From assembly GCA_024196135.1 (NCBI GenBank), contig JAMQCK010001213.1:1-10702 (forward strand): a stretch of DNA of 10,702 nucleotides, given 5' to 3'. The stretch's first letter is position 1. Every line of letters starts with the position of its first letter. The notes under the pieces are model-generated. The model searched no databases and was not told the origin of the DNA. It saw only the letters and a program-made list of their open reading frames with translations. Shown piece after piece: positions 1 through 7,044 of this stretch. Made by a program: the position numbers and the translations under genes. Origin of the DNA: Pleurotus ostreatus/Saccharomyces cerevisiae fusant. Taxonomy: Eukaryota; Opisthokonta.

Positions 1-21
1 TGCGCCGCTAACCTCTTCCAG

Positions 22-1656
22 TGCGCTGGGACCCGCTGACGAAGGACAACGTCCAGTTCTTCCAGGCATCACTTCTCTACTGCACCTACTATCATGTGCA
101 GATCCAGATACACCGCCCGTTCATTATCAAGTCTTCTCCCCTGACATTCCCATCACTCGCTATCTGTAGCAACGCTGCGCGATCCTGTGCGCGTCTGCTG
201 GAGGTGCAGGTGAAGCGGCAGCAGGTTCTTCCAATGCCCCAACTCAACGTGAGTCAAGGTACCATGATCCCTCCCATCCCGCCTCATCACGCATCTGACA
301 GGTCTCCGCCTTCATCGCCGGCGTCGTGCTCCTCATGAACCTATGGGCCGGCCCGAAGACTGGGCTCGTACTTGACCCCCCGCGCGAGCTGAAGGACGTG
401 GAGGCCTGCATGAATTATCTGCGCGCCTGCGAGAACTTCTTGCATATAGCCGGGCGGTTCCACGACCTCCTTTCGGAGCTCGCTAGTCTGCGCGACGGCC
501 CCTTTCCCGAATTTCCCACTGCCGGGCCCTCGGCGGCGCGCAAACGGTCGCGCGTCGACTACGAGCAGCCGCCTGAGCGTCGGTCCTCCCTGCCTACCTC
601 GCAGCCAACCTCCGCAGCGCAAGGATCATCGTCGACGCAGCCAGCAGCGTCGTCTTCACGTGCACGCCCATCCCAGTCTACGCCGATCCCGTCTGCGCCA
701 GATGTCTCTTCAAGGCGTGCGGACAGCGGCTTGCAGTCGGACTGGCAGGAGTCGTTCCTCGACCCGCACCCGTACCAGGTTCCAGGAAACGCCCTCCACG
801 ACCTCTCCTTCGGCGACCAAGTCCCTATGGCTCCACCACAGCGGCAAATAAACCTTCGCGGGCAGCAAATGGGTGGCGGGTCCCAACTAGGTGGAGGCCA
901 GTCGTACACGCCTCAGGGCCTATTTTCACAAGGCTCCTCTCGCGGCTCCTTCGTCCCCTCCGACAACGAGTTTGCTCGGATGACCTACATCCAAGAAGAA
1001 CTCGCCTACGACACAGGCTTCCAGTACCCGCCCAACCCCACCCCCCAAGCCGCCCTTCCCTCGCGCATCAACCCCGCCGCGCTCTCCAACCACCCGCTCA
1101 TCCCGCCGCAAGGCCCCCGCGGTGTGCTGACCGGTGAAGGCAGGATGGCCAGCGATGGCGCGGAAATGCCCTTCAGCTTCCCGCAGTACCCGTTCAATAT
1201 GGAATCTGGGTTCGAGATGCCGAGCATGGCGGACTATCAGGCAGCGCTGCAGGACCCGCGGCTGATGCAGGGGGGCGGGCTCGACGATACGACGCAGGGG
1301 GTGTTTGCGCTGGGGACGAATATGATGAGCATGGCGGATGGGACATCGAATTCGTTCGAGTGAGTGGGTTTTCCGACTTCGCATCTGCGCGTATCGTTTC
1401 AATATGGCGTTCGCTCTCCTCGAAATTACTATGACATCCCCTTCTCCCTTCCCCATCCCTTCGGTTTTTACTTATTGTTTCTGGACTTCGCTAATATCCC
1501 TATAGCTCCGCGCAGTGGACCCAGTACCTTGGCGTCATGGCGCAGGACGGAGTCGCGTCAAGGTACAACGACAACCAAGGACCAGGGACGCATTTCCCGT
1601 ACGGCCACGCACCGAACGATCCCTACAATCGGCGCGGCAGCGGGCACTACCAATAA
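22..1656 (+). CDS. Fungal-specific (Zn2Cys6-type) transcription factor TF-A, C-terminal part; 5' end outside window
   Basis: Partial gene with exons 22-248, 302-1359 and 1506-1656 (477 aa visible plus two bases of a split codon). Bases 1-21 are the tail of an upstream intron, with CTAAC and ending CAG. The first exon matches the end of the fungal_trans (middle homology) domain of TF-B: 48 of 75 residues are identical by hand count, including IQIHRPFI and FPSLAIC-NAARSCARLLE, and both exons are 227 bp long. Next come a hydrophobic helix (VVLLMNLWAG) and RFHDLL. The tail is long, Gln/Ser/Pro/Gly-rich and probably disordered, with a basic patch (RKRSR) like a nuclear signal. The final exon encodes W-x2-YL-x2-MA, which TF-B also has. 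The zinc cluster lies off the left edge, so DNA binding is inferred from the paralog. The nuclear regulator role is family knowledge; the target genes are unknown. Confidence 0.9.
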
Positions 1657-2130
1657 GGTGACCTCCATATTTATTTGCATCTATGGGCTGCCGGCAGCGC
1701 GTAGTCAAGTGCAGTTCTACACCCTCTTTCTATACGTCTCGCTCCCTGATATGTTGGATTTATGTACAAACTATAGTACAACACGGATTGGCTGGATACT
1801 ATACACGGTTTCGAAAATCCCAAACACGGACAAACCTCCTCCGACCAGATCGACTCGATGGATTTTGAGGCAAGCCTGATGCAGACGCAAATCATCGCGG
1901 GTCCGGTTCGAACTGTTGCGACTGGAGATGGTACCGGAGTTAGCCTTGACGGATCACTGAAGCACGGATCCCCAAACGCCCCTCAGGCATGCCTTTGTGT
2001 CTCGGAATCACATTCCTTTCCACGCCACGCGCTTGGCTTGGTGTCGTGCGGTCGTCGCCAGCTGAACGCACAGTGGTGCTTGAGGCAATTGCGCGCAAAT
2101 CTCCGCTGACAGACAACGAGGAAACTCCCT

Positions 2131-2151
2131 GCCGCGGTCCGCTACCGCGGC
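2131..2151. promoter_or_regulatory. GC-rich inverted repeat upstream of TF-B, candidate zinc-cluster binding site
   Basis: A perfect 8-bp inverted repeat, GCCGCGGT and ACCGCGGC, surrounds a 5-base centre (CCGCT). Inside it lies CGG-T-CCG (2135-2141), an inverted pair of CGG triplets. Zn2Cys6 dimers typically bind paired CGG triplets, and the site lies about 580 bp upstream of a Zn2Cys6 gene, so autoregulation is conceivable. Only the symmetry is seen directly; binding is inference. An 8-bp GC arm can also arise by chance in DNA of this composition. Confidence 0.35.
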
Positions 2152-2410
2152 TCGTCTGGTAGAACATGCTAGTACCAGTGTGTATACAAGGCTGACTGCT
2201 CAGGCCCTTTAAGTCCTCCGTTCTTCCAAACTGCCCGTGTCGCGACGGATCACGAGTGAAGGACTTTCCAGGACGGTTCTGCCCCCTTTCCAAGGTATAA
2301 ACGCGAGTGTTCTGCGAAAATGGGAGTAGTACGCGATAGAGGGACTCCGCTACGAAGCCCCAGTTCCGAGGGAGTCATCGCAGAGTCAGCAATTCAAAGT
2401 TGAACTTCGG

Positions 2411-2420
2411 GTCACGTGAC
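2411..2420. promoter_or_regulatory. CACGTG E-box palindrome (GTCACGTGAC)
   Basis: A 10-bp perfect palindrome centred on CACGTG, the core bound by fungal bHLH regulators of the Pho4/Cbf1/SREBP kind. It lies about 310 bp upstream of the TF-B start, a sensible distance for a fungal promoter element. The palindrome is visible in the sequence; occupancy and the factor involved are unknown. Confidence 0.4.
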
Positions 2421-2435
2421 CATTCTCCCACGATC

Positions 2436-2459
2436 GAGACGGAGACGGAGACGGAGACG
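2436..2459 (+). repeat. GAGACG hexamer repeat, four perfect copies
   Basis: Four uninterrupted copies of GAGACG occupy 24 bp just downstream of the E-box. It is a simple-sequence tract in the TF-B promoter. It could vary in copy number between strains; no function can be read from it. Confidence 0.85.
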
Positions 2460-2671
2460 CTTGAAAAACCACGCCCTTTCTTGGATCAACGGCACGAAGG
2501 CTGAGGTGCTTGCTATCCCCCTTCCATTGTACGTTGATCGAAGGTAGAGACTGCTCGAGAAATGCTAGGATTTGCGCCAGGGCAAACGAAGGACTTCCGG
2601 GCTTGCTCGCGTGGTCTCCGCGTCGCCGGGCATATGACGCATTCCGGCGCATCCGAGGATCACGATCACTC

Positions 2672-2770
2672 ATGAAGTGAATGTCTTCGATGGCGCTTCG
2701 CGTCGCAGCTCCTCCTTTTCGCGTCCCCCACCATGTCCTCCGACGAAGGAGACTTCGCGCCCAGCACTAG
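2672..2770 (+). promoter_or_regulatory. Two possible upstream ORFs in the TF-B leader
   Basis: If transcription starts before about 2670, the leader holds ATG-AAG-TGA (2672-2680) and directly after it a 29-codon frame starting at 2681 and ending with TAG at 2768-2770. The second runs across the TF-B start (2733) in another frame, so its translation would compete with the main ORF. The main ATG has a favourable context (CCACCATGT, A at -3). Whether the uORFs are transcribed depends on the unknown transcription start. Confidence 0.35.
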
Positions 2771-5700
2771 CAATCCATCGAACAAGAAACAGAAGCGCCT
2801 CCCCCGCGCCTGCGACCACTGTCGCAAAAGGAAGAGTTGAGCCAGTCCCCCTTCCCCTGAAGTGCAATGAATGAACGCCTTTGCAGCGAAATGTGCGGAC
2901 GTGTAGTCGACTGAGACCCTGCATGACCTCTGACGCGCCGCGTAGGCGATAGCTCTCAGATGCCGGGCAATCGCTGCTCGAACTGCATCGCGTTCAACCT
3001 CGAGTGTCAGCACACCATGCCCGTTCGTGTGCGTACATCAATCGCTCGCCCTGGAAACAATGTAACCTGTTAGCGTGCAGAAACGGGGACCGCAGAAGCG
3101 CTATGTTGAAGATCTCGAGGCTCGCATTAACAAGATGGAAGAGCTGTTGCGAAAGGTGCGCCAGTAGCCCGCGTCTCGGGTAGGGGAACGCTAATCATCG
3201 TCTTTAGCTCAATCCAGGGATGGACCTCGCAAAGGAGCTTCAGAAAGACGGCTCATCCTCCCCCGTCGACGCCAATTCCCCCGAGTCATTCCATCTCTTT
3301 AACGCCGACTCGCCTGAGGATATCGTCGACGAACTCGAGGACGAGCGGACGCAGAACGAGCTGAATGAAAAGCTGTCCAAGCTCGATATCCACACCCTCC
3401 CCCTTCGCTTCTTCGGAAAGTCAAGCAGCTTCATGCTTATGAAGTCCGCGCTCAACGTCAAGGAGGAATACATTGGCAAGATGAACCTCGAGTTCTTTGA
3501 GTCGAATGTCAGACGAGATAAGTTCTGGCGGCTCGAGCCCGTACGTCCCACATCACATTTCGTTCCCTACCAAACTAACATACACCTTCGTAGTGGGAAC
3601 GCCGCCTAGTCACCGACGACGACGAGCGCAAGCCGCTCATCTTCCCCGAGCTCGACCTCCTTTACCGCCTCGTCCACCTCTTCTTCGAAGAAGTCCAGCC
3701 CATCTTCAACATCTTCCACCCGCCCACCTTCCTCCGCGAGCTCAAGAACGGCCTCCACCTCCGCGACCGCTTCTTCGGGTCCACCGTGCTCGGCGTCTGC
3801 GCCGTCGCCGCGCGCTTCGCGAACGAGCCCGCGACGTGGCTCGACGACGACCCGCTCTCCGCGGGGTGGATGTATTTTGATCAGATTCGGGTCATGCGCA
3901 AGCAGAGCTTGTTCGAGGTTTCCAGCCTGTATGAGATCCAGTGCTATTGCGTACGTCCTATGTCCTACAACAGGGTTTGTATACCGAGCTGATTTGTGAT
4001 ACTAATATGCTATTTCTTTCGTTGCTAGGTTTGCATCATGTACATCTTCGGGACGACCACGCCGCAGGGGGCGTGGAACCTTATCGGCATCGCGCTGCGG
4101 TTCTGCGAGGAAGTGGGGGTGCACCGCCGTAACGGCGCAGCCAAGACGGTGTTGACGGAACAGTGGAAGCGGGTGTTCTGGTAGGTTTTCAATCTTCTTT
4201 ACCTGGCGGCATGTTGATGACACCCACGAAGGTGCCTTGTCATCCTCGATCGAATGACAAGCGCGTTCCTCGGGCGACCGTCTGCTATTCATCATGATGA
4301 GTACGTCTCATTCCTTATGCAGGAGAAAATTTCTCTGTTGGAGTTCACAACACTGAAAACCACACCTTCCAGCATCGACACCGAATACCCCGTTGAATGC
4401 GACGACGAATTCTGGGAAACCTCCGACCCCGAGGTCAAGTTCGCCCAGCCCGAGGGCACCATCGCACACACACCAGTGTACTTCACTACCCATCTCAAGG
4501 TCGTTAGCAACACTTCCTTCCCATTACTATCTTCATCCAAGACTGACTTACCACCCAGGTCGTCGACCTACACTCCATCGCCTTCCGCAACCTCTACACC
4601 ACTGCCAAGTCCCGGGTGCAAGCCGGACGCTACGGCCCTGCCTGGGACCAGCGCATCGTCTCCGAGCTCGATTCGGAGTTGAATAATTGGATGGATAGTG
4701 TGCCGGAGTTCTGTGAGTGTTCACTGCTCTCTACCCCTCCACAGTTTCCATTCGTATCACCACCCCTCCCTTCCTATCCCTACCCTTCAAAACACCCATC
4801 TGACCAACCTAATCCCCTCCAAGTACGCTGGGACCCCACCCGCACCGACAAAACCCTCTTCCTCCAAAGCGCCATGCTCTACAGCTCCTACTACTACATC
4901 CAGATCCAGATCCACCGCCCCTTCATACACAAGGATTCGCCTTTGGCGTTTCCGTCGCTCGCGATATGTACGAACGCGGCGCGCTCGTGCGCAAGGTTGC
5001 TGGAGGCGCAGGTGAAGAAGGGGTGGATATTGAGGGCGCCGCAGATGTTTGTGAGTAGTGTGGTCCAAGAGCCGTCTGAGGAGTAAGAAACAGGTGCTTA
5101 CGGTCGTGTCTTCGCAGATCGCCGCCTTCAGCGCGGGCATCGTGCTCCTCATCAATGTCTGGGGCGGGCGGAAGAGGGGGCTCGCGCTCGACCAGGACCG
5201 GGAGATGCACGACGTGTGGAGTTGTATGAACTTTTTGTCTGTTTGTGAGAAGACGTGCGTATCCTCCGCTCAGATCCTTCGCCTCCACCATAGGTTCCGG
5301 GTGTATTTGTTAGCTAAATGGCTAACCTCTTCTACAGACACCACATCCCAGGCCGCTTCCACGATCTTCTGCGCGAGCTGGCATGCATTGGCGACAACTG
5401 CCAAGCGCTCATGGACGAGCAGGCCAAGTCTTGTCCTCCAGGTAGTGGATTGTGCGGGCCTGAGGGTAGGGCGCCTGGCGGCTCTGGAAGTGGTACATCT
5501 GGCGGCCTCGGGAGTGGTCCGTCTGGCGGTCCCGGGACTAGCACGTCTGGCGGTGGTAGCAACAGGGAGTCGGGCGGCCCATGTGGGGAGCGGCCCAGCT
5601 ACCTCTTTGCCAATGAGGTGCCCTCTCAGCCGACGAAGAAGCGCACGTTCGACGACCGCGATAACCTCGACGCTGGATGGCGGCCCGCGGCGGCTGTGCA

Positions 5701-6427
5701 TCCGGGGTTGTTTAACCCAGGCGCCGCACCTCCGCCTCCAGACTGGGGAGTGGGGAATACGCCATCGCCGCAGTCGTCTGGGTCGGTACACTCGACGTCG
5801 GCGTCGCATCCTTCTGTGCCCTCGTCGCACCCGTCCGTGCCCTCTCAGCCCTCGTTATCGACCCCTTCATCGGTGCCGTCCTTGGATCAGTCGTTCGCGA
5901 GTTCCTTCCCCTCGAACCCGCCTTACTCGACCCCGGTGGCAGCGTCGGATTACTACATGTCCAGCGTGAGCACCATGGGCGTCGCGAAGGACATAGGGAA
6001 GGACGTCAGCGCGCTGAGCGATGGCTGGGGGACCGGAATGGATTCCGGGCTCGCCACGATGGGCCCGCCGGTATCGAATGGCGGCGGCTTCGCGAACCAT
6101 GGCGGCGTCGGAGGTCTCCCGCACTCGCGAGGCCAATCCCTTCCGGGTGGGCAGTTCGACACACTGCAGGGTGGGCCCTCGAATACGGATCCGAGTATGG
6201 ACGCCGCCTCGTTCATGCACGGCGGCGTCGGTGGGGAGCCCTTCTCGGATATCGTGCTCGACGACGAGATGATGGCGATGTGGAATAGTGCGCCGTCTGC
6301 GTTTGAGTGAGTCTACTCAATCTGGAGAAGTAGGAAGTGGTCGGCTGACTGTATTTACAGCACGCATTCGTGGGATGTGTATCTGTCGGCGATGGCCTCG
6401 CAGCCAGCGCCGCACCATGGGGTCTGA
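2733..6427 (+). CDS. Zn2Cys6 transcription factor TF-B with fungal-specific transcription factor domain, complete
   Basis: Exons: 2733-2835, 2887-2892, 2946-3028, 3081-3155, 3208-3540, 3594-3950, 4029-4180, 4232-4300, 4373-4499, 4559-4712, 4824-5050, 5118-5254, 5338-6306, 6361-6427. They total 2,859 bp, exactly 953 codons (952 aa). Residues 25-57 form a zinc cluster, C27-x2-C30-x6-C37-x9-C47-x2-C50-x6-C57, with basic residues (RKRKTK) for DNA contact. A linker and coiled-coil helix follow (YVEDLEARINKMEELLRK, 72-89). The fungal_trans domain runs about 220-480, with FNIFHPPTFL (238-247), GAWNLIGIALRFCEEVGVHR (333-352), WKRVFW (365-370), LDRMTSAFLGRP (375-386) and PVECDDEFW. The tail after residue 615 is Gly/Ser/Pro-rich with repeats, a KKR basic patch at 708-710 and a C-terminal W-x2-YL-x2-MA. 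It is probably a nuclear DNA-binding regulator; target genes are unknown. Some donors are unusual (GTTGAG at 2836, GTCGTT at 4500). Borders around the microexon and the 4500 donor are least certain. Confidence 0.92.
2887..2892 (+). other. Predicted 6-nt microexon in the TF-B zinc cluster
   Basis: The frame from 2733 hits TGA right after AGGAAGAGT, so exon 1 must stop at the GT at 2836. Joining straight to the exon at 2946 would drop the third zinc ligand. A 51-bp intron (2836-2886, ends TTTGCAG), the 6 bases CGAAAT, and a 53-bp intron (2893-2945, GTGCGG...CGTAG) restore A+CG, AAA, T+GC, that is Thr-Lys-Cys, followed by Asp. This gives a perfect C-x2-C-x6-C-x9-C-x2-C-x6-C cluster and keeps the 953-codon total in frame. 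Both junctions split codons after the first base. Confidence 0.72.
5477..5560 (+). repeat. Degenerate 24-bp tandem repeat coding Gly/Ser octapeptides in the TF-B tail
   Basis: Three 24-bp units (5477-5500, 5501-5524, 5525-5548) plus a half unit encode GGSGSGTS, GGLGSGPS, GGPGTSTS and GGGS, consensus GG-x-G-[ST]-x-x-S, residues 655-682. The repeat forms a flexible linker between the conserved domain and the C-terminal tail. Codon differences between the copies show that it is not a very recent expansion. TF-A has no equivalent repeat at this point. Confidence 0.85.
5804..5845 (+). repeat. Two 21-bp coding repeats, SHPSVPS heptapeptide, in the TF-B tail
   Basis: Two adjacent 21-bp units encode SHPSVPS twice (residues 764-777) and lead into a further Ser/Pro-rich stretch (QPSLSTPSSVPS). 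It is a low-complexity, probably disordered segment and a possible phosphorylation-rich region. Copies differ at synonymous positions. Confidence 0.8.
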
Positions 6428-6442
6428 TGCGCTCTAGCTACA

Positions 6443-6474
6443 CCGAGCTTCGCGGGGTGCCCGCCGAGCTTCGC
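6443..6474 (+). repeat. 11-bp direct repeat CCGAGCTTCGC
   Basis: Two identical copies, at 6443-6453 and 6464-6474, are offset by 21 bp just after the TF-B stop codon. They are probably in the 3'UTR. The repeat may be a small slippage duplication; no function is apparent. Confidence 0.7.
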
Positions 6475-7028
6475 AGGACACTCCGGTCCCGATTCGGGTC
6501 TCCGTGCGCAGCCGTCAGAGCAGGGCTTTCCAGGCCGCCTGCTGCGTGGGGGGATGGGCGCAGCAGCGCAGTCGGCACAGGCGAGTCGGTCCAGCGCAGG
6601 CCCTCGCGTACTGGGGAGTCACTGGCGCTTAAATCTATAAGTAATGTAACACTTTGTATTTGCGTTGAGCTGTGTGTTTGTAATGGTATCGTCTGCTCAG
6701 GAGGATAGGAGCTTACGGGATGGACAGCCTTCGGGAAGGTGCCGAGTTGGAGAAGGTGGTTCGTCGTCGTTGTCTCTATCGCCGTTCTATCTCCCTACCA
6801 TCTACCCTCTGAGTCTCTGCCTTTTGAGAGATATTCAAGCTGCCTGAATATTCGAGCTCGGGGAGGGCTATTTTATCAAGTTCAACATCGGGCATCGGAC
6901 CGGTGAGGCTGTCCTTGTGACGAAACCTGGACGGAATCAAAGGCAGTTGCTCTTCTCACACACTGAATTGCGGTCAGAGGCTCGCTCTGGCCGAGTCGCT
7001 CCTTCGTTTTCTTATACTCCGACCATCT

Positions 7029-7040
7029 ATGCCGTGTTAG
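7029..7040 (+). promoter_or_regulatory. Three-codon uORF immediately before the protease start
   Basis: ATG-CCG-TGT-TAG ends four bases before the protease ATG at 7045. If transcription begins upstream of 7029, ribosomes meet this minimal uORF first and would have to scan leakily or reinitiate over a very short distance. The main ATG has a weak context (CCC before it), which makes the order of the two ATGs relevant. If the cap site lies between 7032 and 7044 the uORF is irrelevant. Confidence 0.3.
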
Positions 7041-7044
7041 GCCC

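Larger units (their letters stand above)
1657..2732. other. Intergenic region between TF-A and TF-B (3' flank plus TF-B promoter)
   Basis: This stretch of 1,076 bp has no coding region I can support. The first 150 bp or so is AT-richer (TATTTATTT, TTTATGTAC) and probably holds the 3'UTR and polyadenylation area of TF-A, although no clean AATAAA is present. The rest carries the hairpin, E-box, GAGACG repeat and upstream ORFs listed separately. Open frames of about 80-170 codons here lack family resemblance or a good start and read like chance frames in GC-rich DNA. The last 30 bases before the TF-B start are pyrimidine-rich, which is common near fungal transcription starts. Confidence 0.7.
6428..7044. 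other. Intergenic region between TF-B and the aspartic protease
   Basis: 617 bp with no gene I can support. The first 230 bp or so probably includes the TF-B 3'UTR; an 11-bp direct repeat sits at 6443-6474 and an AT-richer stretch near 6630-6690 may be the 3'-end processing area. The protease promoter probably occupies the last few hundred bases. Visible candidates there are a TTTTATC stretch near 6871, CGG-A-CCG at 6896-6902, and CTTATACT near 7011. None is a strong TATA box. A 112-codon open frame across 6370-6708 is in a different frame from the last TF-B exon and looks like chance. Confidence 0.6.

Noticed and set aside
1..21. TF-A intron tail (GCTAACCTCTTCCAG) nearly matches the tail of a different TF-B intron (GCTAACCTCTTCTACAG at 5321-5337), hinting at intron transfer
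   Set aside because: Both are just branch site plus pyrimidine run plus acceptor; with only about 15 bases visible, common splice consensus explains it.
1361..1363. In-frame TGA in TF-A after ...NSFE as a premature stop (pseudogene sign)
   Set aside because: It lies inside a GTGAGT donor at the same place and phase as the last intron of TF-B; splicing to 1506 continues the frame with a shared W-x2-YL motif.
1364..1879. 171-codon open frame after TF-A
   Set aside because: It starts inside the TF-A last intron and runs through the last exon in the wrong frame; no family resemblance.
1905..1913. GGTTCGAAC resembling a tRNA T-loop
   Set aside because: The flanking bases do not pair into a T-stem on either strand and no D-arm, anticodon arm or acceptor stem is found around it.
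5270..5830. 186-codon Arg-rich open frame on the minus strand
   Set aside because: Antisense shadow of the GC-rich TF-B tail; composition explained by Gly/Ser/Pro codons on the other strand.
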